Positions 36,544 to 44,888 of a DNA stretch of 64,000 nt are shown here, piece by piece. The translations under genes and the position numbers were made by a program. The notes beneath the pieces are model-generated. The model saw only the letters and a list, made by a program, of their open reading frames with translations. It had not been told where the DNA came from and made no database searches. Source of the stretch: Deltaproteobacteria bacterium (GTDB lineage: Bacteria > Desulfobacterota > DSM-4660 > Desulfatiglandales > Desulfatiglandaceae); NCBI GenBank assembly GCA_021737785.1, contig JAIPDI010000023.1, forward strand, positions 1 through 64,000, in the 5' to 3' direction. Position 1 is the first letter of the stretch; every line of letters starts with the position of its first letter.

Positions 36544-38301
36544 ATGCACAGACTTGTATTCTTGTTGGCGGTCCTTATGGCAGTACCGGGATTTTCAAAC
36601 GCCTATGCAGAAGTTTCCATCACTCTGACCCTGGACAGGCAGGAGGCGACGCCCTCCGATTCCATACGCATGGTGGTCAGCGTGACCGGCGCCAGACAGA
36701 CTGACGCCCGGCCGGTGATCGAGGGGGTGGATCGGTTTCGGGTGACACAGGGGGGGAGTTCGAGCCGGGTGGAGATCAGCAACGGCACCATCCGTTCAGG
36801 GGTCGATTATACCTATTTTCTTACGCCGTTACAGCCGGGGTCTTTTCAGGTCGGACCGGCCAGGATCCAGGTGGACGGGGAGATCCTTGAGAGCAATACG
36901 GCGCCCCTGACCATTGTCAAGGCGCCCTCCCGGGCATCTCCCGGCAAGAACCCCATTTTCCTGAAGGCGGCCCTTTCATCAGAAAAGGCATATGTTGAGG
37001 AACAGCTTCTGTACACGCTCAGCCTTTATCTGAGGACCAGGGTCGCCAATATCTCTCTTGAGCTTCCGGAGCAGGATCATTTGACCTTTCAGCAGTTGGG
37101 CAAGCCGAGGGAATACCAGGGAGTGCTGGATGGGCACACCTATCGAATCGTAGAGGTCACTTATGCGGTGATGGGCCTTAAGGACGGGGATTACCATATC
37201 CAACCTGCCCAGATGGATATGACCGCCTATGGATCCGGACAGCGGTCCAGACGGGGATTTTTCGACGATCCCTTCTTCTCAGACCCGTTTTTTAGAACCG
37301 GACAGCCGGTAAGCGTCTCCAGTGAACCGCTTGAATTGACGGTTATCCCCCTCCCCGAAACAGGAAAGCCGGAGGGTTTCAGCGGGCTCGTGGGCAGCTT
37401 CACCATCGCCTCTGAGCTGTCTCCGGCCAAGATACGAGCGGGTGAATCCGCCACCCTGACCGTAAAGGTGAGCGGCAGGGGAAATGTCCACCGCATTCCA
37501 GACCTCAAGATGCCATCACTGGATTCGTTGAAAATCTATGCAGACCAACCGGTTTTTGCGGCAGCCCACGATCATGATGGCCTGGCCGGTTCCAAGATAA
37601 TGAAATGGGCCATCGTGCCCGAATTGCCGGGCGATTATCCAATTCCTCCCCTCACTATCAGTTTTTTCGACCCCAAGGGAGGTGAGTATCGGATCCTCCA
37701 GAGCCCCGGACACTCCCTGGCCGTTATCCCGGGGAAGGGAAAGATGATCATGGTGGAAGCCGGAGAAGAGAGACAGGATGGGGGTCACGGACCGGAAAAA
37801 AAGGAGATTCGGGAAGTCGGACATGATATCCTCCCCCTCCATACCTCTGTCAGAAATTTGGGAACCCAATCATTGCCGCGAAGCAACCTGTTTTTATGGA
37901 CTGTCCTTTTTCTGCCGGTCTTTGTCTATGTCTCTACATTCCTGGGACTACGGCTCCGGAAAAGGTCGCTCCAGACCCTGCCTGCCCAGCGGGCAAAGCG
38001 GGCGGCCCGCAATCTGATCCGGGAGTGCCGGCAATCCGAGGGAAATGATGCAGAACGCTTGAACCTGGGGATAAGGGATTATTTCAATGACCGCTTCGGC
38101 CTGGCCCTGGCCTCTCTGACCCCTGAGGATGCGGTCGGCATATTGGAATCCCGGGGGGTGAGTCCGGAAACCGCCGGAAGGCTCCGGGATATCTTGCAGC
38201 GGATGGAAAATGCAATCTACGCGGGGAGGGGCCGGGGATGGGACAGCTTCAGCCGGGAGATCCCCGGGGTCGTCCGGGAGATCGAGAGGGAGATCCGGTG
38301 A
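36544..38301 (+). CDS. batD: BatD oxygen-tolerance protein
   Basis: A 585-residue protein: signal peptide (1-23, ending in NAYAE), several Ig-like beta domains (~25-440) with the conserved F..R......V..S..L.L.V.P.P pattern, one membrane helix (~447-467) and a cytoplasmic helical tail (~480-580). BatD is the periplasmic part of the Bat complex. FFDDPFF..DPFF near 240 is a normal feature of the family. The 3' end overlaps batE by GTGA. Confidence 0.85.
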   Translation: MHRLVFLLAVLMAVPGFSNAYAEVSITLTLDRQEATPSDSIRMVVSVTGARQTDARPVIEGVDRFRVTQGGSSSRVEISNGTIRSGVDYTYFLTPLQPGSFQVGPARIQVDGEILESNTAPLTIVKAPSRASPGKNPIFLKAALSSEKAYVEEQLLYTLSLYLRTRVANISLELPEQDHLTFQQLGKPREYQGVLDGHTYRIVEVTYAVMGLKDGDYHIQPAQMDMTAYGSGQRSRRGFFDDPFFSDPFFRTGQPVSVSSEPLELTVIPLPETGKPEGFSGLVGSFTIASELSPAKIRAGESATLTVKVSGRGNVHRIPDLKMPSLDSLKIYADQPVFAAAHDHDGLAGSKIMKWAIVPELPGDYPIPPLTISFFDPKGGEYRILQSPGHSLAVIPGKGKMIMVEAGEERQDGGHGPEKKEIREVGHDILPLHTSVRNLGTQSLPRSNLFLWTVLFLPVFVYVSTFLGLRLRKRSLQTLPAQRAKRAARNLIRECRQSEGNDAERLNLGIRDYFNDRFGLALASLTPEDAVGILESRGVSPETAGRLRDILQRMENAIYAGRGRGWDSFSREIPGVVREIEREIR

Positions 38302-39110
38302 GAAAGAAGAGGATCTGGTTAATCATAGTCCTCCTCACGGTCGGGCTGTCTGTTGTGTCAGACACATGTGCAGACATCGGGTGGGAGGAGACCTTTTTCA
38401 GAGCAAATCAGGCATACCGGGAGGGTCATTTTCAAGAGGCCATCGACGGCTATCTATCTCTCATCCGTTCGGGAAAGGAGGGCGGTCCGGTCTATTACAA
38501 CCTGGGCAACGCCTATTTCAAATCAAACCAGCTCGGCCGGGCCATCTGGGCCTATGAACGGGCCCTCTTGCTCACGCCGAGGGACCCGGATCTCCGGTTT
38601 AATCTCTCCCATGCACAGGATCAGACCCGGGACGCCATCGAAGATCCCCGGGGAGCCATTGAGATGATATTTTTCTGGCTGAGATCATTCAGTCTCCGTG
38701 AGCTGTTCAGGGGCTTTGCTGTCTTGAACCTCCTCTTCTGGTCCATCCTTGTGGTCCGGTTTTTCAATCGATCGGAATGGCTCTACTATCTTTTTCTGTT
38801 CGTCATCTCATTATGGTTTATCGCAGGGCTTTCCTTCGGCCTCAAATATTACCGGATCAGCACTGATGACCGGGCCGTTGTCCTTCAGAAAGAGGTCGAT
38901 ATCCTGGCTGGTCCTGACACGACCGATACCGTGCTTTTCAAGCTCCACGAGGGAACAGTGGTACACCATGAGAGATCAGAGGATGGGTGGTCCCTGATCC
39001 GTGTATCCGAAAAGAACCGTGGCTGGACCACGGCAGGGGCCATCGGCCGCATCTCGGGCGAGGCGACCCTGCCCGATGAAGAAGAGGGAAAGGCCTTAAG
39101 TGGTGGGTGA
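38298..39110 (+). CDS. batE: BatE-like TPR/SH3 protein
   Basis: A 270-residue protein starting with GTG at 38298 (overlapping the batD TGA) directly before a signal segment (IWLIIVLLTVGLSVVS). Two or three TPRs follow (~25-105), two membrane segments (~130-150 and ~160-185), and a C-terminal bacterial SH3 domain (~195-255, VDILAGPD...GWSLI). This matches BatE. It is the last gene of the operon. An upstream in-frame ATG at 38238 would lie within batD. Confidence 0.82.
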   Translation: MRKKRIWLIIVLLTVGLSVVSDTCADIGWEETFFRANQAYREGHFQEAIDGYLSLIRSGKEGGPVYYNLGNAYFKSNQLGRAIWAYERALLLTPRDPDLRFNLSHAQDQTRDAIEDPRGAIEMIFFWLRSFSLRELFRGFAVLNLLFWSILVVRFFNRSEWLYYLFLFVISLWFIAGLSFGLKYYRISTDDRAVVLQKEVDILAGPDTTDTVLFKLHEGTVVHHERSEDGWSLIRVSEKNRGWTTAGAIGRISGEATLPDEEEGKALSGG

Positions 39111-39131
39111 GCGCCTTCCGCTGATCCCCTC

Positions 39132-39163
39132 GATATTCCACCCTTCCAATATTCCCTCATTCC
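39132..39163. repeat. Octamer array NNNATTCC x4
   Basis: Four degenerate 8-base units (GATATTCC, ACCCTTCC, AATATTCC, CTCATTCC) just after batE, before the convergent receiver gene. Same unit type as at 51865. Confidence 0.6.
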
Positions 39164-39254
39164 ATTCTCAGGGTCCGCAAGCCTGTTCAAAAGGAACGTT
39201 TTCTACGGTCTCCCCCATAATAAACAGAAGCTTTCAAGTCACTCTGGATAGCCT

Positions 39255-40073
39255 TCACGGGAGGGTATTCTCGGGCCAGCCTTTCCGGATATCATAGTCC
39301 TCCGCGGCCTCTATGGCGGTCAATGCCTGAACAGCGGCCTTATGGTCCCATGACGCCTTATAATTGGCATAGATCCAATCGGTCATGGCCGCATGAAAGG
39401 CAAGTACATCGGCCTTTGTCATGGGGATGTTCTGATTGTCCGATGAACGCCAGGCAAAACCGGCCGGCAATCCAGGGTCGGCCACGGCCGTCCTGGCGGC
39501 GACCGCGGCCAGGGCGCAACGGCTCCTTTCACTGCTGTCGAAGGCGTTTCCCCTGAAGACAACCCCTCCCTCTATCTTTCGGGCACGCAGGGCATTGATC
39601 TGGCTGCATTTTTTTTGAACCACCTCTTCCAAAGTGATCAGTACATCATGAATCACGGCCATGAGGGCTTCCGGCTCAATCGGTTTTTCCAGGAATGCAT
39701 CCGGCCTGGTCTCGATAAACCGGTTCAATACCTCTTCTGTGGGCCTGTCCCCCAGCGATTCAATATCTTCATGAAAGTCGCGCAGTTCGGCCAGGTGCTT
39801 CAGGAATCCTCCCTCGCCGGTGAGAATAATTACAGGTATGTCCCGGTATTCCGGCGACTTCTTGAGTTCGTTGAATACGAATATCCCACTCTTTTTGGGC
39901 ATCCGCAGGTCCAGGAGGATCAGCCCGGGGGAGACCTCCGCGACCTTGGCAAGCCCTTCTTCTCCGTCAAAGGCACTGGAAATGTCGGCAAAACCGTTTT
40001 CTTCCAGTATGGTGGTCAAATAGCGCACATTTTCCTTTTCATCATCAATGATCAATACCTTTGTTTTTTTCAT
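39255..40073 (-). CDS. CheY-like receiver fused to DUF4376 domain
   Basis: A 272-residue protein. The receiver is complete: DD at 10-11, phosphorylated D55 in LILLDLRMP, T in VIILTGE, K in FLEKPIE. About 25 extra residues sit between the T and K strands (AELRDFHEDIESLGDRP region). From about residue 170 the protein matches DUF4376 of phage tail-associated proteins: a GGVVFRGNAFDSS start, PMTKADVLAFHAA, then a helical run ending DIRKGWP. No DNA-binding or enzymatic output is visible. GGAGGAAATT precedes the ATG at 40073. A kinase lies upstream on the same strand. The function of the C-terminal domain is unknown; the fusion itself is seen directly. Confidence 0.8.
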   Translation of the reverse strand: MKKTKVLIIDDEKENVRYLTTILEENGFADISSAFDGEEGLAKVAEVSPGLILLDLRMPKKSGIFVFNELKKSPEYRDIPVIILTGEGGFLKHLAELRDFHEDIESLGDRPTEEVLNRFIETRPDAFLEKPIEPEALMAVIHDVLITLEEVVQKKCSQINALRARKIEGGVVFRGNAFDSSERSRCALAAVAARTAVADPGLPAGFAWRSSDNQNIPMTKADVLAFHAAMTDWIYANYKASWDHKAAVQALTAIEAAEDYDIRKGWPENTLP

Positions 40074-40233
40074 AATTTCCTCCTTGTATAAATTTTTGCG
40101 TAAGCGGTTCCCCTTCTCTTGACAACCATTCTTTCCGGTGCTACCAAACTGCATAGATGCATTGACGGTCAGGGCTCACAACAATACCGTGGGTCCTTGC
40201 CGTTTGTGGTGAATACCCGGGGCCCGATTCCTT

Positions 40234-40566
40234 GTGAAGACAACCGTCAGGGGCCGTTATCAGAGCAATCCCATGTCCATCGCATATTCGGTAATCAACG
40301 TATCCGTCACCACTGTTCTTGCCCTGGAACCGTTCCGGGTGAGTGTCGGATCTGTCTGGACCACCGGCAATCTCCTCTTTCGCGCCCAGTTTTGCGGTCG
40401 AGACATTGTCGCCTGCATGGAACGATGGGCAGGCGCCGTAGACAGGACCGGCCGCGCCTATATCCTCTACCCTGCGGATCACCCCAGGGCAGAAGGTCTG
40501 GTGATTCAGGCCCTGGACAGCCGCTACTGTTTTGAGGTGTTTCCCTCCAACGGCAATGCCGCCTGA
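40234..40566 (+). CDS. Possible small protein opposite the signalling genes
   Basis: A plausible 110-residue reading frame (GTG at 40234; ATG at 40273 gives 97 residues) between the receiver and kinase genes, on the other strand. Third codon positions are rich in G and C as in real genes here, and a mid-protein block CGRDIVACMERWAGAV looks protein-like. No ribosome site, signal or family was recognised. The opposite strand is also open and weaker. The remainder of the 544-base gap (40074-40617) shows no other feature. Confidence 0.35.
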   Translation: MKTTVRGRYQSNPMSIAYSVINVSVTTVLALEPFRVSVGSVWTTGNLLFRAQFCGRDIVACMERWAGAVDRTGRAYILYPADHPRAEGLVIQALDSRYCFEVFPSNGNAA

Positions 40567-40617
40567 AAAGGCCATGAACCCCGGGGGAGACGGAATCATA
40601 CGCCCAACCCAAATTCG

Positions 40618-42486
40618 TCATTGTATATCTTCAATTCGAATTGTAAAGACCGAACCTTTGCCCAGTGACGATTGAACCGAGATATTCCCCCCATGCTCTG
40701 ATACCATCTTGTCTGACACACACAGACCCAATCCTGTGCCATGGCCGTCCTTGGTGCTGAAAAACCGGGAGAAGAGTTTGCTCCGGGTCTCTTCGCTCAT
40801 CCCAACACCGTTATCCGCAACAATAAAGCGGACATCCCCTTTGTCCCGTTCCACCCGGACGTCAACCGTGGGGGTCTCTCCTGCCGGATAGGCCTTTTCC
40901 CTGCACGCATCCATTGCATTGGAAACGAGGTTTAAGAGGGCGCGGCCGATGGTCTCGGGATCCAGCTTCACCAAAGGCCCCTCCTCCCCGCTGCAAGAAA
41001 TATGGATCCCTTCCTGTTGCGCGGCAGTCGCCACCAGGTCAACGGTCTCCCGGGCCAGTTTCAGAGGATCCGTGGGGCGTCGCGCCGGTTCTCTCTCCCG
41101 GCAATAACTGAGCATGTCCAGGCTGAGCCTGCTGATGCGTTCGATCCCCTTCTGGACGGTCCCCCACCCCTCCTGCAGCAGTTTGTCATCTTTCCGCTTC
41201 AGACCCACATTCAGCATGTATGAACCGCCCTTGAGCCCATTGAGCACGTTCTTGATGCAGTGGGTGATCCCTGCAACCGTTTCCCCCACTGCCGCAAGGC
41301 GTTCCTGCTCCATGAGCTGTTGACGCAACCGGTTTTCTTCGGTGACATCCCTGCTGATCCCGACGGTTCCCAATATGCGGCCATCGCTGTCTTTCAATTG
41401 CGACAGTGACAGACTGACTTCCACCTCGTCCCCACCCTTGGAAAGAAGCGTTGCAGGGAAATTGTTTACAGCGCCCCTTGCTTCCACCTCAGCCATCAGC
41501 TTCCGGCGTTCATCCGGTGCCTTCCACAATCTGTCAATCCCCTGGCCGATGATGTCATCCCTGCCGTAGCCCAGCATCCGCTCGCCTGCCGGGTTGAAGG
41601 TGACGATACGGCCCTTGAGATCGGTGGTGATGATCATATCGGAGGAATGAACAAGGATGTTTTCCAGATACTCCTTATGCTGTCGTACCGCTTCCTGAAG
41701 TTCGATTTCCTCGGTCATGTCCCTGGCCATGACGGCGAATGACACCATTTCCCCCTGCTCGTTCCAGATAGGGAAGCGGACGGTATGGAAATGGAAGGTC
41801 TGTCCGTTGACCTCCATTTTCTCGTTAAAAAAGAGGGTTCTTCGGTGATCGAGGACCTGTTGATCGTGGGCGGCCATGGCCCTGGCCAGCGGGGCCTTGA
41901 AGATCTCCGCATCGGTTTTGCCGATCACTGCTTCCTGGGGCATTCCGATGTAGTGAACCGTGGCAGGATTGACATAGAGATAGCGGCCTTCGAGGTCCTT
42001 GATACAGATAATATCCTGGGCAGACTCCAGGAATTGACGGAGCTTCTGCTCCCCTTCCCGCTGCACCTGCTGCTTTTCTGTTTCAATCTGTACCAGATCC
42101 CACAACAGGCGAGCCCCCCGATGGTCAATGGAGCTGATATCGAGGGGTTTGGTTCGGATGATTTGTTCCCGCACCTCATTGGATCCGGTCAATTCGATGA
42201 GCAGATTCAACCCCGGGATGTCATACAGCTTCTTGAAATCGTCGGTGGTAAAGATCCCCATCCCCTGGGCGCGTAGAATGCCCGGGGCAGTGGGGGTGCG
42301 ATCGGCAACGCCCACGATCTCCATGTTCAACCGTTTCAGCCGTTCCTGACTCAACAGGATCAGGAGGTCGTCACAGGCCTTGCCCCCTCCGATAATGGCG
42401 GCCTTGAGGGGCACCCGGGATTGGGCGCCTCTTCGGATCACAGGAGGCGCGGTGGCCTCCTGGTTTGCTTTTTTATTCCGGTCCAC
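40618..42486 (-). CDS. Histidine kinase: Rossmann-like N-terminus, two PAS domains
   Basis: A 622-residue soluble kinase with a GTG start at 42486 (AAAAGGGG upstream). Residues ~27-130 look like an NAD(P)-type Rossmann domain (KAAIIGGGKACDD, then IVGVADRTP and LLIELTG), as in dehydrogenase N-termini. PAS domains span ~150-275 and ~280-395. The phosphoacceptor block is THCIKNVLNGLKGG (H-x-I-K-N type), and the ATPase has NLVSNAMDA, DNGVGM and GTGLGL. No membrane segment is seen, so the signal is cytoplasmic, perhaps a nucleotide cofactor (inference). It lies between a CBS/ACT protein and the receiver-DUF4376 protein, its likely partner. Confidence 0.85.
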   Translation of the reverse strand: MDRNKKANQEATAPPVIRRGAQSRVPLKAAIIGGGKACDDLLILLSQERLKRLNMEIVGVADRTPTAPGILRAQGMGIFTTDDFKKLYDIPGLNLLIELTGSNEVREQIIRTKPLDISSIDHRGARLLWDLVQIETEKQQVQREGEQKLRQFLESAQDIICIKDLEGRYLYVNPATVHYIGMPQEAVIGKTDAEIFKAPLARAMAAHDQQVLDHRRTLFFNEKMEVNGQTFHFHTVRFPIWNEQGEMVSFAVMARDMTEEIELQEAVRQHKEYLENILVHSSDMIITTDLKGRIVTFNPAGERMLGYGRDDIIGQGIDRLWKAPDERRKLMAEVEARGAVNNFPATLLSKGGDEVEVSLSLSQLKDSDGRILGTVGISRDVTEENRLRQQLMEQERLAAVGETVAGITHCIKNVLNGLKGGSYMLNVGLKRKDDKLLQEGWGTVQKGIERISRLSLDMLSYCREREPARRPTDPLKLARETVDLVATAAQQEGIHISCSGEEGPLVKLDPETIGRALLNLVSNAMDACREKAYPAGETPTVDVRVERDKGDVRFIVADNGVGMSEETRSKLFSRFFSTKDGHGTGLGLCVSDKMVSEHGGNISVQSSLGKGSVFTIRIEDIQ

Positions 42487-42501
42487 CCCTTTTTCGCCCC
42501 C

Positions 42502-43215
42502 TTATCCAACGATCCATTCGCCGGGTGGTCTGGTGTAATCCTGAAAGACCTCCTTTGTTTTTTCCCGGCGGTCCACCAGATAGAGCAGTTTGGCCTTGGC
42601 TTTCAAGGCCGCTTTCATCTCTTCCATTCGTCCCCTGTCACAGTCAAACACCCTTATGTAGACATGCCTGGTGCCTTCAAGACCGGCAGTGGAACTCAGG
42701 ATGCTGCCCACGCGACAGCCGTAGCTGCGAAGAATATCCGCTACTTCTTTGATGGACCCCGGCCTGTTTTCCAGCAAAAAAGCAACCTGTACGCCCTTTT
42801 CCCGGACGCCTGTCAGCGAAACCAGCACCTGGAAGATGTCCGTCTGGGTGATCATCCCCACCAGTTTTCCCTCAGGATCCACCACAGGGGCCCGCGACAG
42901 CTTGTGATCAAGGAGGACCTCGGCGGCCTCCTCGACCGTGAAATCGACGGGGATGGTGATCGGATCCTTGGTCATGATATCCTGGACCTTGATCCTCGAG
43001 ACCAGGTACAAAAGCTCATGAATATCCAACGTGTTGGCATCGGAGGCAGACGCCCTTTTCAGATCTCTGTCCGTCACTATGCCTACCAATTTCCCTTTTT
43101 TCATAACCGGCAGTCCTCTGAAATGATGCTCTTTCATCAGCCTGGACGCGTCCGACATAGAGTCGTTTACATCGACCGTGATCACCTCTTTGCTCATCCA
43201 ATTCTTGACTAACAT
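42502..43215 (-). CDS. CBS-pair and ACT domain protein (AcuB-like)
   Basis: A 237-residue protein. Two CBS motifs (~1-58: MSKEVITV...GIVTDRDLK; ~75-130: IMTKDPITI...GMITQTDIF) form an adenylate-binding Bateman module. An ACT-like domain follows (~140-212, FLLENRPGSIKEVADILRSYGCRV). This is the AcuB arrangement, where nucleotide and small-ligand binding tune a partner. GAGGAGG lies upstream of ATG 43215. It ends 16 bases before the histidine kinase, so a regulatory role within that system is plausible; acetoin genes are not present. Confidence 0.88.
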   Translation of the reverse strand: MLVKNWMSKEVITVDVNDSMSDASRLMKEHHFRGLPVMKKGKLVGIVTDRDLKRASASDANTLDIHELLYLVSRIKVQDIMTKDPITIPVDFTVEEAAEVLLDHKLSRAPVVDPEGKLVGMITQTDIFQVLVSLTGVREKGVQVAFLLENRPGSIKEVADILRSYGCRVGSILSSTAGLEGTRHVYIRVFDCDRGRMEEMKAALKAKAKLLYLVDRREKTKEVFQDYTRPPGEWIVG

Positions 43216-43460
43216 GGGTATGCCTCCTCTCGTTAATGCGTTCATAATAATTAACCTACTTTATCCTAAAAGCATGCAGGATGTCACCCGGAATCGTAAG
43301 TTGAGGGATTGGGCCTTTTTGCGATCATGATGTCTTCTGTTTACACCTTCGAAAGCGCTGTATTCCCTGAGAGCATATCGGCCGCAACCAAAAAGGTATT
43401 GGTGCTTACCCATAAGGCACCAACTTCTCCGCATGGTCCAGAGAAGTTACAACCAAAGGT
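43216..43460. other. Intergenic region, no gene seen
   Basis: Left part of an ~870-base stretch between the divergent CBS and birA genes. A small hairpin (GGTGC...GCACC near 43401-43422) is visible. Open frames here are translated repeats. Confidence 0.4.
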
Positions 43461-43581
43461 TCTAAAGCGGATAACCGCAACCAAAACGGCTGGTGCTGTC
43501 CCGTCATTCCGGCATGCCCTTAGCCGGAATCCAGTCCATCGTATTTCTGGATTCCGGCTAGAATCGTGCCGGAATGACGGA
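43461..43581. repeat. 121-bp foldback repeat, copy 1
   Basis: A lead of ~33 bases is followed by a long imperfect hairpin: CCGTCATTCCGGCATGCCC... ...GTGCCGGAATGACGG, with inner arms CCGGAATCCAG / CTGGATTCCGG around a short loop. A near-identical copy lies at 62157-62278. No open frame is maintained, so it resembles a MITE or an intergenic palindromic repeat. Confidence 0.85.
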
Positions 43582-44084
43582 AGGCTAAACGTGCAGTGGA
43601 AGGACGGCCATATTTTCTTGTTTTTCATGACAGAAGACCAGGGAATAAGGTTCTAAATGGCGGGCTCACCCCGCCGGCCGGAATCCGGGTCTCTTATTCC
43701 TCTGGTGAGCAGCTGGATGCAGGATCCGGAGGATCCGGTGCGGATCGGTGGGGGATCCGTAAGCACGCGGGTTTTGACGGCCCTGTCAAAAGATGTTAAG
43801 ATGATATTTTTTGATGCAGCCGCCCCGGTCAAGAGGAGCCCAAAAAATATCATATGGAGACACAACGCCGCTTTTTGAACAGATCGTGTTGCTCTGGGCC
43901 GGTCCTGACAGCCGCCGGTCCTTTCCTCGCAAGCTGCCGGCATCATAACGTCACAAATGCCAAACGCATCCAAGAGAATACTCCTTGAGATCTTTTTGCT
44001 TTTATGGCTTGTATAAAAATTTACCGGAGGTGCCTATGCTGGAAAAAGGACAGCCTATATGTGGATTGCCGAGGACAGGGTGTG
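43582..44084. other. Intergenic region upstream of birA
   Basis: About 500 bases with no supported gene. A fragment GCCGGAATCCGGGTCTC near 43677 recalls the foldback repeat and may be a decayed piece. Near the right end TATAAA at 44012-44017 may be a -10 box for birA, but no matching -35 at standard spacing is present. Confidence 0.4.
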
Positions 44085-44879
44085 ATGAATGATTCGGATT
44101 CGCTCCTCCCCCGGGAAATTGTGAAAGGACTTGACACGGAGGTCTTGGGAAGAAAAGAGATCGTCCATCTCGTGGAAACAGACTCCACAAATGCCAGGGC
44201 CAGGGAATTGGCTGAGCAGGGGGCCCCGGAAGGGACCCTCGTGGTCGCCGAAAGGCAGACTCAGGGAAGAGGACGGAAAGGGAGGGCCTGGTTTTCACCT
44301 TCCGGCGCCGGCCTTTACACCTCTCTCGTCCTCAGACCCTCCATGCCCCCCAATGAGGCAACCCGGATCACCTTCCTGACCGCGGTTGCCGCGGCCGAGG
44401 CCCTTCTCCATCTGACAGACCTGAATGTGAGAATCAAGTGGCCCAACGATATTCTCGTCAACGGGAAGAAAATTGCCGGTATCCTGACGGAAATCAGCAC
44501 AGGGCGGGGGGGTGTGGATTACGCCGTGGTCGGTCTGGGGATGAATGTCAATACGCCGGGCTTTCCGGACGACATCAGCGAAAAGGCCACCTCCGTATTT
44601 ATCGAAACCGGTGAACGATTTCCGAGGGCGGTCCTTCTCAGAGAATATCTGAGACAACAGGAGGCATGTTTCAGGCGGTTGCGGACATCGGGGTTTGAGC
44701 CGATTTTGGGGCGTTGGAAAGAGCTGGCAGACAGTATGGGAAAGGAGATCAGGGTCCGGATGATGGAGAATACCTATGAGGGGTGGGTTGAGGATATTGA
44801 TCCGGAAGGCATTTTAATTCTTAGAGACAGGCAAGGGATCTCTCGCCGGATACTGGCGGGCGATGTCTCTTTTGTGTGA
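44085..44879 (+). CDS. birA: Biotin-[acetyl-CoA carboxylase] ligase, without repressor domain
   Basis: A 264-residue cytoplasmic enzyme. The biotin/ATP loop is GRGRKGRAW (~65) and KWPNDILVNGKKIAGIL (~120) carries the catalytic lysine region; a short C-terminal SH3-like domain follows. It attaches biotin to carboxylase carrier protein. The N-terminal winged helix of E. coli BirA is absent, so it is a monofunctional group I ligase and not a repressor. Start taken at ATG 44085; an in-frame ATG at 44004 has no homology and crosses a probable promoter region. bioY follows ten bases on. Confidence 0.9.
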   Translation: MNDSDSLLPREIVKGLDTEVLGRKEIVHLVETDSTNARARELAEQGAPEGTLVVAERQTQGRGRKGRAWFSPSGAGLYTSLVLRPSMPPNEATRITFLTAVAAAEALLHLTDLNVRIKWPNDILVNGKKIAGILTEISTGRGGVDYAVVGLGMNVNTPGFPDDISEKATSVFIETGERFPRAVLLREYLRQQEACFRRLRTSGFEPILGRWKELADSMGKEIRVRMMENTYEGWVEDIDPEGILILRDRQGISRRILAGDVSFV

Positions 44880-44888
44880 GTCATACCC

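Noticed and set aside
43309-43656. Open frame of 115 codons
   Set aside because: Its middle is the translation of the 121-bp foldback repeat (FRLESCRNDG-type residues), an artefact of repeat DNA.
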